Positions 9,638 through 17,387 of a stretch of 62,599 nt of DNA are shown in pieces. The translations under genes were made by a program, and so were the position numbers. The stretch covers positions 1-62,599 of the forward strand of contig JAFIEW010000009.1 in NCBI GenBank assembly GCA_020832375.1, written 5' to 3'. The DNA is from Cyclobacteriaceae bacterium (GTDB lineage Bacteria; Bacteroidota; Bacteroidia; Cytophagales; Cyclobacteriaceae). Position 1 is the first letter of the stretch, and each line of letters starts with the position of its first letter. The notes beneath the pieces are model-generated. The model ran no database searches. It saw only the letters and a list, made by a program, of their open reading frames with translations, and was not told the origin of the DNA.

Positions 9638-10537
9638 GTGATCAAAAAAGCTTGGATAGAAGCCGCACGACCAAGAACTCTCCCTTTAGCCCTAGCTAGC
9701 ATCTTATTAGGATCGTTTGTGGCAATGGAACAAAATAACTTTAAAATTGAAGTGTTTATACTTGCTGCGCTTACTACTGCCCTGTTACAAATTCTTAGTA
9801 ATTTGGCCAACGACTACGGCGATAGTAAAAGTGGAGTAGACGGAGAACAAAGGGAAGGACCCAAACGCACCGTGCAAAGTGGAACTATCAGCGCTCAACA
9901 GATGAAGAAGGCCATTTATTTGTTTGCCATCTTATCTTTCATGAGTGGCTTATGCTTACTCATCATCAGCCTCATACAATATCCCATATTGCTTATGGCC
10001 TTTTTAGGGCTCGGTTTGATTGCAATTTTTTCAGCAATAGCCTATACCAATGGAAGACGTCCCTATGGCTATATCGGACTTGGTGACCTTTTTGTATGGA
10101 TCTTCTTTGGTCCAGTGGCCGTTTACGGCGTATTTTTTCTATATGAACCTACATGGAGTCCAGAAGTATTATTACCCGCTTCGGTGATGGGCCTGCTTTC
10201 TGTTGGGGTGCTTAATGTCAATAACATCAGAGATATTGAGAGTGATAAAGTAAGCGGTAAAAAATCTATTCCAGTTAGAATAGGCAGAGAAAAAGCTTTG
10301 GTTTATCATGCTTTTCTAATTCTGATGCCTTTTGTACTAATGGCTATCTATTTATACCCGCTATCAGAAAGTGCATGGCGCTATCTACCCATGCTCAGCT
10401 TCCCGCTATTTGCTTATCATTTGGGTCAAGTTTGGAATAAAAAAAGTGCCATAGCGCTAGACCCTTATTTGAAGCAATTGGCGCTTAGCACTTTAACCTT
10501 CGTACTCCTTTTTGGCTTAGGCATTTATTTACAATAA
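9638..10537 (+). CDS. menA: 1,4-dihydroxy-2-naphthoate prenyltransferase MenA
   Basis: UbiA-family integral membrane prenyltransferase that attaches the isoprenoid tail to 1,4-dihydroxy-2-naphthoate in menaquinone synthesis. Recognisable segments are the N-terminal WIEAARPRTLPLALA, the first Asp-rich region NDYGDSKSGVD and the second NNIRDIESDK, both binding Mg-diphosphate. About eight membrane segments follow. I choose the GTG at 9638 (V-I-K-K-A-W-I-E-A-ARPRT) over the ATG at 9587, because a TAnnTTTG element lies between them and because the extra N-terminus is not family-like. The protein is then 299 residues, normal for MenA. It is monocistronic here. Confidence 0.92.
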   Translation: MIKKAWIEAARPRTLPLALASILLGSFVAMEQNNFKIEVFILAALTTALLQILSNLANDYGDSKSGVDGEQREGPKRTVQSGTISAQQMKKAIYLFAILSFMSGLCLLIISLIQYPILLMAFLGLGLIAIFSAIAYTNGRRPYGYIGLGDLFVWIFFGPVAVYGVFFLYEPTWSPEVLLPASVMGLLSVGVLNVNNIRDIESDKVSGKKSIPVRIGREKALVYHAFLILMPFVLMAIYLYPLSESAWRYLPMLSFPLFAYHLGQVWNKKSAIALDPYLKQLALSTLTFVLLFGLGIYLQ

Positions 10538-10587
10538 ATTTTATGCTTATCCACATCATTACCTAAATAGATATTCGCCCTGATAAG

Positions 10588-10700
10588 ACATAACTTGTTA
10601 TGTTGTGACGCCCTTTCAGGGTTTAGTGCATGCATTTTATTTCCAACAGGACTTAACAGTGTGCTTTGCTATATCGCGCCTTCAGCACTTTTAAACAAAA
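10588..10700 (+). repeat. Degenerate REP-like intergenic repeat
   Basis: The stretch contains a perfect small palindrome CATAACTTGTTATG, then CGCCCTTTCAGGG, then a tail ending CTATATCGCGCCTTCAGC. In my recollection this text (CGCCCTTTCAGGG, then ACAGG, then TGCTTTGCTATATCGCGCC) belongs to a family of dispersed, REP-like intergenic repeats in Bacteroidota genomes. Only one copy lies in the window, so the repeat nature is inferred from memory rather than seen. A 61-codon ORF across it is not a gene. Confidence 0.4.
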
Positions 10701-10722
10701 TTACTTCCTTAGAAATTTATGG

Positions 10723-10754
10723 TGCTAAAAAGTGGATTAGCATAATATTTTTTT
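10723..10754 (+). terminator. Possible terminator between menA and metZ
   Basis: TGCTAA (10723-10728) pairs with TTAGCA (10737-10742), 6 bp with an 8-nt loop, followed a few bases later by a run of seven T (10748-10754). The distance from the menA stop is about 190 bp, so the assignment is tentative. Confidence 0.45.
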
Positions 10755-10819
10755 CGTGGAATGAAAAGAAAGGATAGATATTCGAAAATATACATCTACC
10801 CTCATTTTTCATTCATCGA

Positions 10820-11980
10820 CTAACTTAAAGCTTCTAAAATATCTTGAAGGATGTCATTGGCGTCCTCCAAGCCTACTGAAATTCTAACTAAGCCAGGCTG
10901 GATATTTACCGCTTGCCTCTCAGCTTCACTTAGCTTACTATGTGTCGTGCTAGCTGGATGAGTAGCAATCGTTCTAGAGTCGCCCAAATTTGAAGTGATT
11001 TTTATCATCTTAAGCTTATTCATGAAGAGAGTGGCTGACTCGTAGCCTCCTTTAAGAACTATGGTCAAAATACCGCCACCAGCTTTCATCTGTCGTTTGG
11101 CCAATTCGTAACTAGGGTGTGAAGCTAGAAATGGATAATTTACCTTTTCTAATGCTTTATGTCCTTCCAATGCTGCTGCCAGCTTAAGCGCATTTTCTGC
11201 ATGACGCTCCATGCGGAGCTGCAAGGTTTCTAAGCTCTTAGAAAGTGTCCATGCATTGAATGGTGATAAGGCAGGCCCTGTATGCCTTGCAAAAAATACC
11301 GCCTTATCGATTAGCTCTTTCCTACCCAATAAGACACCTCCTAGTACTCTACCTTGTCCATCGATGTATTTGGTAGCCGAATGCGATATTAAATCAGCAC
11401 CAAAATCGGCGGGGCGCTGGAAAACAGGTGTAGCAAAGCAATTATCTACATTGAATATCAATCCATGCTTCCTACATAGCCCACCCAATAGCTCTAAGTC
11501 AATCAACTCTAAACCAGGATTACTAGGGCTCTCTACAAAGACCATCTTTGTATTTGACTGAATTGCCTGATCCCACTCCTCCTTTGTGGCCGAAGCGTCT
11601 ACATAGGTAGTCGTGATTCCCCATTTTGGAAATACTTGGGTGAACAGTTGATGTGTCGAACCAAAAACAGCACGCGATGCTACAATGTGGTCTCCAGAAC
11701 TTAAAAATGCGGCAATACTTGAAAAGACCGCTGACATGCCGCTTGCAAAGCTCATTCCCGCCTCGGTATTCTCAAGAGCACACATCTTCTCGATGAGCTC
11801 ATTACTATTAGGGTTGGAATAGCGGGAATAGATAATCCCCTCCTCCTCATCCGCGAAGACTGCTGCCGCTTGCTCAGCACTATCAAAAACAAAACTAGAG
11901 GTCATATAAATAGGCACACTGTGTTCTCGGTGCTTACTCCTCTCTGCCTGTATTCTTACACTTTTTGACTGTTCTTTCAT
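10820..11980 (-). CDS. metZ: O-succinylhomoserine sulfhydrylase (MetZ-type)
   Basis: PLP-dependent enzyme of the Cys/Met metabolism family. It is predicted to condense an activated homoserine with sulfide to homocysteine, the entry of reduced sulfur into methionine. The PLP lysine is Lys204 in SHSATKYIDGQG; other family blocks are YSRYSNPN (51-58), FASGMSA (78-84) and NVDNCFATP (177-185). The 386-residue length is typical. RVLGGV right after the PLP site is common in MetZ rather than in cystathionine gamma-synthase, but a paralogue such as methionine gamma-lyase cannot be excluded. It follows the cysHDN genes on the same strand after a 546-bp gap, so its supply of sulfide from that pathway is logical, but co-transcription is uncertain. 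Confidence 0.85.
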   Translation of the reverse strand: MKEQSKSVRIQAERSKHREHSVPIYMTSSFVFDSAEQAAAVFADEEEGIIYSRYSNPNSNELIEKMCALENTEAGMSFASGMSAVFSSIAAFLSSGDHIVASRAVFGSTHQLFTQVFPKWGITTTYVDASATKEEWDQAIQSNTKMVFVESPSNPGLELIDLELLGGLCRKHGLIFNVDNCFATPVFQRPADFGADLISHSATKYIDGQGRVLGGVLLGRKELIDKAVFFARHTGPALSPFNAWTLSKSLETLQLRMERHAENALKLAAALEGHKALEKVNYPFLASHPSYELAKRQMKAGGGILTIVLKGGYESATLFMNKLKMIKITSNLGDSRTIATHPASTTHSKLSEAERQAVNIQPGLVRISVGLEDANDILQDILEALS

Positions 11981-12526
11981 CGTTCAAATTTACACAAATA
12001 CATTATCTTTTAAAGATCTTTAAGGCCTGATCTGGCGAATAAATTCTTGCACTTGGCAGGGATATACACCATCGATTAATCACCAACCTAATTTCTGTTT
12101 TCATAACAACATCTGACACAAAAGGCAAAAATCATTAATCACCATCATATTATATAACAAACGAGTAACTACTGCATACCCTCCATCTATCCATTTTATA
12201 ACTGAACATTGAGTTGTGAATGATAGTTGGCTGTTAATCGCAAGCCTATAAATTTTCTACCCCTCTGCTTTTCTACCTTTCTACCTCCTTTATCAGAAAA
12301 GGTAAACCGAAGGTAGCAGGTAATTACTATTACATGACAGCTATATTACTATCGAATGATCTTTTTTCTAACTCTCTACTCACTTTTCATCAATCCCTAC
12401 TCCATAAACACCAGGTGGATAAAAAGACGGAATCCATCAATCACAATCATATGACAAACAAATAACTATTGTGTGACTATATCACCTAACTCCAAGTCAC
12501 TAACTCCTGCTTCCCAGCTCCTAAAC
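11981..12526. other. Intergenic region with loosely repeated ATCA-rich text
   Basis: 546 bp between cysN and metZ. It contains three related stretches (near 12070, 12130 and 12433) with variants of ATTAATCACCATC, the last two continuing into AACAAAC.AGTAACTA-like sequence. This is a weak imperfect direct repeat about 300 bp apart. I see no gene, no clear terminator after cysN and no recognisable riboswitch. A 33-codon ORF at 12003-12104 (minus) was examined and rejected. Confidence 0.4.
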
Positions 12527-13765
12527 CTAAAGAAACATCAATGCGCCACTCGTTTGATTGCTGGATTCATCAACTAATATGGCAGAACCAGTGTTTTTAT
12601 TTTTTGCATAAGCATCATAAGCTAAATAGTCTGCCAATCGGAATTTAACCTCTGCAATTTCATTGAGTTTAACCTCTTGTGGTGCGGCTATTTTTTCATA
12701 GCGATTAATATCAGTAAGGGAAAGAATTTCAGCAACTTTAGCCTTCAATTTCCTACTTCCCTGCTGCAGATACCATGTAGAACCAACTCTTAAAGATCTA
12801 CTGTCCATCCAGCAAAGGTTGGCTCGCAGCTCTTTATTGAGTTCAAAGCCTTCATGCACGGCAAAGAGATAGTCACCCCTACTCAGGTCTATGGCTTGGT
12901 CAATTTCTAAGGTGATTGACTGTCCTGAAGACGCTTGCTCAATTGACCGATCGCCTATTGCAATCGACTTCACTCTAGCCCGAAGTCCAGAAGGTAAGGC
13001 AACGACCTCATCCCCCACGGATAAAGCACCACCATTGAGCCTGCCTGCATAGGCTCTATAGTCGTGATATTCGGCTTGTTTGGGTCGAATGACATACTGT
13101 ATTTGCAAGCGAGCGGCCTGATGTTGTGTAGTTTCTTCTACCGATACACTTTCTAAAAAGTGCAAAAGAGGCAATCCTTCGTACCAATTCATGTTTTCAG
13201 ATGCATTCACCACATTATCACCTAGTGCTGCACTCACGGGTATGGGAGTAAATGAAAAACCATCAAGATTGGTGGTGAGTGCTTCATAATCCGTGACTAT
13301 CTGATCAAAAACATTTTGGCTGAAATCAACCAAGTCCATTTTATTTATCGCCAAAACCACCTGCTTTACGCCCAGCAGATGAGAAATGAGACTATGGCGA
13401 CGGCTCTGATCCGTAATGCCTTTACGAGCATCGATCAAAATGACTGCAAGGCTCGAATTGCTCGCTGCAGTCACCATATTGCGAGTGTATTGTTCATGAC
13501 CAGGGGTGTCGGCGATGATGAACTTACGTTGATCTGTATTGAAGTATTTGTATGCTACATCAATGGTGATGCCTTGCTCCCTTTCAGCCCTTAAACCGTC
13601 GGTGAGCAATGACAGGTCTAATTCAGTGGAGCGCTTTTTACTTGAAGCTTCGATAGCGGCCAATATATCACCTGATACCGCCTTGCTATCATAGAGTAAC
13701 CTTCCGATGAGGGTACTCTTCCCGTCATCTACACTCCCCGCAGTGAAAAATTTTAATAATTCCAT
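12527..13765 (-). CDS. cysN: Sulfate adenylyltransferase subunit 1 (GTPase) CysN
   Basis: Large subunit of the CysDN ATP sulfurylase; GTP hydrolysis drives APS formation. The translation-factor GTPase motifs are intact: P-loop GSVDDGKS (10-17), DTPGH (86-90) and NKMD (141-144), followed by EF-Tu-like beta-barrel domains. The length of 412 residues is that of stand-alone CysN. There is no C-terminal APS kinase (CysC) fusion and no cysC nearby, which fits the direct reduction of APS by CysH. It lies 114 bp downstream of cysD on the same strand. Confidence 0.96.
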   Translation of the reverse strand: MELLKFFTAGSVDDGKSTLIGRLLYDSKAVSGDILAAIEASSKKRSTELDLSLLTDGLRAEREQGITIDVAYKYFNTDQRKFIIADTPGHEQYTRNMVTAASNSSLAVILIDARKGITDQSRRHSLISHLLGVKQVVLAINKMDLVDFSQNVFDQIVTDYEALTTNLDGFSFTPIPVSAALGDNVVNASENMNWYEGLPLLHFLESVSVEETTQHQAARLQIQYVIRPKQAEYHDYRAYAGRLNGGALSVGDEVVALPSGLRARVKSIAIGDRSIEQASSGQSITLEIDQAIDLSRGDYLFAVHEGFELNKELRANLCWMDSRSLRVGSTWYLQQGSRKLKAKVAEILSLTDINRYEKIAAPQEVKLNEIAEVKFRLADYLAYDAYAKNKNTGSAILVDESSNQTSGALMFL

Positions 13766-13879
13766 CTATTTTAATCCTTTTAAATCGGTTCATACTTTTT
13801 TAGATGGCAACAGAAGTGCGTTGCCCTTCAACTAGATTTTGAGTGTGCTGTGCTATTGGTAGTCAAAACCCACTCCTCA

Positions 13880-14776
13880 TCAGAAATAACCATTCTTTTT
13901 GCGGTCTTCCATAGCCGCTTCCGAAAGCGTATCGTCGATCCTTGTCGCACCCCTTTCTGATATTTTAGCATGGATAATCTCCTCAATAATTTTATCCAAG
14001 TCATCAGCCTCAGAAGCCACAGCCGCAGTACAGGTCATATCACCTACTGTTCTAAATCTTACTTTTTGCTTGCTTACCTTATCGCTGGCCTCTCGCTTCA
14101 CCCAAGGCGATACAGGCATCCACCTACCCCCTTCAATTTCAATTACTTCCCGCTCATGTGCAAAATATACTTCAGGAAGAGCGATATGCTCTCTCTTGAT
14201 GTAGTTCCAGACATCTAGTTCGGTCCAGTTGGAAATCGGAAAGACACGCACATTCTCGCCTGGGTGAATCGCTCCATTATAGATATTCCAAAGCTCAGGT
14301 CGTTGTAACTTTGGCTCCCATTGACCGAATTCTGAGCGCACTGAAAAAATACGTTCCTTAGCTCGTGCTTTCTCCTCATCTCTACGTGCACCACCAATAC
14401 AAGCGTCGAAGCGATGTGACTCAACCAATTCAAGTAGCGTGTGTGTCTGCAAGGCATTGCGTGAGGGAAATTTACCTTGAGCATCTTGAAGCCCTCGTTT
14501 TTCTATTGTTTCCGCCACGGATCCAACGATCAATTCCAAATTCAAAGTTGCAGCCAATTGATCCCTATAATTGATGGCTTCAGGAAAATTATGGCCTGTA
14601 TCCACATGCACCAGCGGAAAAGGAATCGCCGCAGGGAAGAATGCTTTCTTAGCCAAATGCACCAAAGTAATGCTATCTTTCCCTCCTGAAAACAATAATG
14701 CTGGCCGTTCAAATTGTCCTGCTGTCTCTCGTAAAATCTCTATGGCCTCAGCCTCCAAGTGATCTAAATAATTCAT
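13880..14776 (-). CDS. cysD: Sulfate adenylyltransferase subunit 2 CysD
   Basis: Catalytic small subunit of ATP sulfurylase, an adenine nucleotide alpha-hydrolase-fold enzyme making adenosine 5'-phosphosulfate from ATP and sulfate. The PP-loop FSGGKDSITLVHLA (about 29-42) binds ATP, and the family block CIGGARRDEEKARAKER follows near 116-132. The C-terminal region (TLSEAAMEDRKKNGYF) is typical. The 298-residue length is normal. The order cysH-cysD-cysN in transcription is the standard Bacteroidota sulfate activation operon. Confidence 0.97.
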   Translation of the reverse strand: MNYLDHLEAEAIEILRETAGQFERPALLFSGGKDSITLVHLAKKAFFPAAIPFPLVHVDTGHNFPEAINYRDQLAATLNLELIVGSVAETIEKRGLQDAQGKFPSRNALQTHTLLELVESHRFDACIGGARRDEEKARAKERIFSVRSEFGQWEPKLQRPELWNIYNGAIHPGENVRVFPISNWTELDVWNYIKREHIALPEVYFAHEREVIEIEGGRWMPVSPWVKREASDKVSKQKVRFRTVGDMTCTAAVASEADDLDKIIEEIIHAKISERGATRIDDTLSEAAMEDRKKNGYF

Positions 14777-14823
14777 ATCTCGCTTATTTTTTCAATAATA
14801 TCATCCTAATGCCTAACACCTTA

Positions 14824-15537
14824 TCATTTTGCTCCTACGTGCAAACCGCATTCTCTTTTGGTCTGATCCTCCCACCACCATCTGCCTGCACGTGGATTTT
14901 CTCCATTTTTAACCGCTCTAGTACATGGCTGACATCCAATGCTTGGAAAGCCTTGATCATGCAAGGAATTGTAAGGAATATTATGTAGTCGCACATAAGC
15001 TCTCACTTCATCCCAAGTCCAATTTAATAAAGGATTAAACTTGATGATTTGGTTAGCCTCATCCCACTCCAAGTGCTTCATGCCTTCTCGATGAGCGGTT
15101 TGCTCAGCACGGATACCAGTAATCCATATCTTTTTACCCTTCAATGCCCTTCGCAATGGTGCTACCTTACGAATAAAGCAACATTGCTTACGATTGTCTA
15201 TGCTATCGTAAATAGCATTAGGTCCTTTTGAACTCACAAAAGCTTCAATTTCTGTAGCATCCGGATAGTAGGCTACTATTGGCTTGCCGTATCGCTCTAG
15301 GGTTCGGCTCCATACTTTGTAGGTTTCAGGAAAATTCCTTCCTGTATCTAAAGTGAATACCTCAATGCCTAAATTTGCACTAAAAATCATATGGCTCACC
15401 ACTTGGTCTTCATAGCCAAAACTACTCGAAAAGGTAGCCTCTCTACCAAAAACATCAGCAATCGATGCCATCTGCTCCTCAGTCGTTTTTCCAATCAATT
15501 CTTTTTCTAGCTGCTCTATGTGCTTCTGAACTTCCAT
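14824..15537 (-). CDS. cysH: Adenosine 5'-phosphosulfate reductase (CysH family)
   Basis: Thioredoxin-dependent reductase producing sulfite. It belongs to the iron-sulfur APS reductase type, not the PAPS type: it has the paired cysteines CCFIRKVAPL (119-120) and GCQPC (Cys202, Cys205) that bind a [4Fe-4S] cluster, plus the C-terminal nucleophilic cysteine in RECGLH (about 230). The PP-loop segment ATFSSSFGYED lies near 34-44. I start at the ATG at 15537; the longer frame begins only at a GTG at 15567 and its first ten residues (SSSHEKNKK) are encoded by a copy of the dispersed motif. The result is 237 residues, normal for the family. Lack of cysC in the cluster agrees with use of APS. Confidence 0.93.
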   Translation of the reverse strand: MEVQKHIEQLEKELIGKTTEEQMASIADVFGREATFSSSFGYEDQVVSHMIFSANLGIEVFTLDTGRNFPETYKVWSRTLERYGKPIVAYYPDATEIEAFVSSKGPNAIYDSIDNRKQCCFIRKVAPLRRALKGKKIWITGIRAEQTAHREGMKHLEWDEANQIIKFNPLLNWTWDEVRAYVRLHNIPYNSLHDQGFPSIGCQPCTRAVKNGENPRAGRWWWEDQTKRECGLHVGAK

Positions 15538-15547
15538 TTTTTTATTT

Positions 15548-15562
15548 TTTTCGTGAGATGAG
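15548..15562 (-). repeat. Dispersed CTCATC(C/T)CA motif, copy 2, at the cysH start
   Basis: On the minus strand it reads CTCATCTCACGAAAA, then A-rich sequence, and the cysH ATG follows within about 10 bp. It has the same layout as the copy in front of murQ. It may act as a leader or ribosome-binding region, or be a protein site. Confidence 0.45.
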
Positions 15563-15710
15563 GACACAGCCTCAAGCTTTCTTTCTCATGTTTAGCTTCC
15601 TTACTGTTGTCAAGCCTTTTGCTTACCGAACGTTCATTCGAATTAGGAATACACTAGCTTAAAATTGAATTCTGTTATCATTGAAAGCATGTATTATAAA
15701 TAAATCAAAC

Positions 15711-15731
15711 AAAAAACCGAACAAATGTTCG
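15711..15731 (-). terminator. Weak terminator after the siroheme/TSUP fusion gene
   Basis: CGAAC (15718-15722) pairs with GTTCG (15727-15731) over a 4-nt loop. Read on the minus strand the hairpin is followed by GGTTTTTT. It is about 80 bp past the stop of the fusion gene, so cysHDN may depend on readthrough or on its own promoter in the 270-bp gap. Confidence 0.4.
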
Positions 15732-15791
15732 AACCTTAGCAAGTATCCTCAGGATGATAGCTCAATAGCTGAGTGTTCACTAGCTACTATC

Positions 15792-15807
15792 CTCATCCCA
15801 AGTAAAA
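15792..15807 (+). repeat. Dispersed CTCATC(C/T)CA motif, copy 3
   Basis: It reads CTCATCCCAAGTAAAA on the plus strand, ending 2 bp from the stop codon of the minus-strand fusion gene. With copy 2 it brackets the fusion/cysH intergenic gap in inverted orientation. Confidence 0.45.
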
Positions 15808-15809
15808 CC

Positions 15810-17387
15810 TTATAAAAATACTCGAATAATATTCCAACAACTCAACCCTACTACTGCAATGCCTACAGCATTAAGGCCTATTTTAGGTGGTATTTTCCTA
15901 CCCACACTCACCGAAAGTGGTGCTGCAACTGCGCCTCCGATCATCAATCCTGCAATGATGGGTAAATGATCAAACCCCAAGATGACAAAAAAGGCGGTGG
16001 TACTTGCGATGGCCACAAATAACTTAGCCTGGTGAGCGGTACCAATAGTAAAGCGAAGGTCTCGGCCTTTAGATACCAGATTACTTGTCACCAACGGACC
16101 CCACCCCCCTCCACCAATGGTGTCGAGAAACCCTCCCATAAAACCCAAGCGACTAACATGCTTGACTGGCTTTTTCTTTTTTTTCGGCTCATGAATGCCC
16201 CATGCCTTTTTCAAAATCAACACCCCTAGAAAGAGACAATATGCGGCCACCAAAGGCTTCATAAATGAAAAAACGTACCCAACATAACTGATGAAGAGTG
16301 CCCCCAAGGCCGCTCCGATCACACCTGGTATGACCAAAGCTTTAAAAAGCTTTCGATTGACCTCGCCGTTTTTGCGGTAAGAAAGGGAGCTGACACCACA
16401 GGCAGCCACCTCCGAGCCGTGCATACTCGCACTCGCCACCGCTGGTGGAAACCCTAAACTTAAAAGTGCAGTGGTGGTACTCACACCATAGCCCATACCC
16501 AAAGCGCCATCAATCCATTGCGCGAGAAAGCCAATACCGATAAACACCAAAAACAAAGGGTGTATTTCTTGCGCACGAGTCTGCAAATACTCCCATCCTG
16601 ATGAGAAGCTCACCTCCGCCAAGAACTGTTTAGAAATCAGCATCCCAACGAAAAGAAAGAAAAAGGATATAGCTAAAACCGCAGGCATAGACACTTGTCG
16701 GCGAAAGGGCCATAACTTTTCTTTATCCGATTCGCTAGCTAGCACTGCTGTAACTTCATTGAGGCGCTTGACCTTTGCTTCAAAATCGCCTTTTATTTGA
16801 TCTCTAATAGTACCTAAGCGATCGAGACTTTCATTGATTTCCTCAGGTATGATAGTTTCTAAGAGCTCCCTAATGCGTTTGGCTACTGTCGGAGAGGAAC
16901 CATTCGTGCTAATAGCCATTTTTATTTTGCCCTTTTTGACCACTGAAGCCAAGTAAAAGTCACATTGCTTCGGGGTATCCGCCACATTGCAAAGTAACCT
17001 TCGCTCTCGAGCCAGAGCCTTGATGTGCGCACTCACCTCAGGACGATTAATTGCGACCATCACTAATTGCTTGCCTTCCAAATCTTCAAGTTCGAATGAT
17101 CGTTCGATACATTTCACATTAGGGTATTGAGCTACAAACTCCAGCAATTCTGACCTACCTGAGACCTTCAAAAACTCCTCAGCAACGATAGTGAGCGAGG
17201 TATTGGGTGAATTAGTCAGTAGTGCAGTAGCTTTCTCCAGAGCTACATACCCGCCACCTACCAAGAGCACCTCCATCTCCTCTAGTTTCAAAAAAACCGG
17301 AAACAATGGATTGGGTGGTGAGGGAATCATCACGCTACTATTTTTTGAATTACAGATATCTTGCTCTTCCACTAACATATTCATCAA
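15810..17387 (-). CDS. Fusion: precorrin-2 dehydrogenase/ferrochelatase domain + TSUP permease
   Basis: Residues 30-220 form a Met8p/CysG-N type siroheme synthase module: Rossmann motif LLVGGGYVALEKA (41-53), catalytic-type aspartate in CNVADTPKQCDFY (Asp137) and the ISTNGSSPTVAKRIRELLE block (159-177). It is predicted to oxidise precorrin-2 and insert iron to give siroheme. From about 235 on it becomes an integral membrane protein of the TSUP (TauE/SafE) family with repeated glycine-rich blocks (DGALGMGYGVSTTT at 293-306; DTIGGGGWGPL at 422-432). The two halves are in one uninterrupted frame of 525 residues. The ATG overlaps the SUMT stop by 4 bp (ATGA), indicating translational coupling. 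The permease half may move sulfate or sulfite; the direction cannot be told. Confidence 0.88.
   Translation of the reverse strand: MMNMLVEEQDICNSKNSSVMIPSPPNPLFPVFLKLEEMEVLLVGGGYVALEKATALLTNSPNTSLTIVAEEFLKVSGRSELLEFVAQYPNVKCIERSFELEDLEGKQLVMVAINRPEVSAHIKALARERRLLCNVADTPKQCDFYLASVVKKGKIKMAISTNGSSPTVAKRIRELLETIIPEEINESLDRLGTIRDQIKGDFEAKVKRLNEVTAVLASESDKEKLWPFRRQVSMPAVLAISFFFLFVGMLISKQFLAEVSFSSGWEYLQTRAQEIHPLFLVFIGIGFLAQWIDGALGMGYGVSTTTALLSLGFPPAVASASMHGSEVAACGVSSLSYRKNGEVNRKLFKALVIPGVIGAALGALFISYVGYVFSFMKPLVAAYCLFLGVLILKKAWGIHEPKKKKKPVKHVSRLGFMGGFLDTIGGGGWGPLVTSNLVSKGRDLRFTIGTAHQAKLFVAIASTTAFFVILGFDHLPIIAGLMIGGAVAAPLSVSVGRKIPPKIGLNAVGIAVVGLSCWNIIRVFL

Noticed and set aside
11981-12060. SAM riboswitch or S-box in front of metZ
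   Set aside because: I could not build the required multi-stem fold or find its conserved core; nothing in this 80-bp stretch supports it.
12003-12104. 33-codon minus-strand ORF upstream of metZ as a second attenuator leader
   Set aside because: It contains one cysteine, no Met or Cys run, and no terminator hairpin lies between it and metZ.
15718-15735. GTTCGAACC as a tRNA T-loop
   Set aside because: No acceptor stem, D-arm or anticodon arm can be built around it; it is better explained as a weak terminator hairpin.
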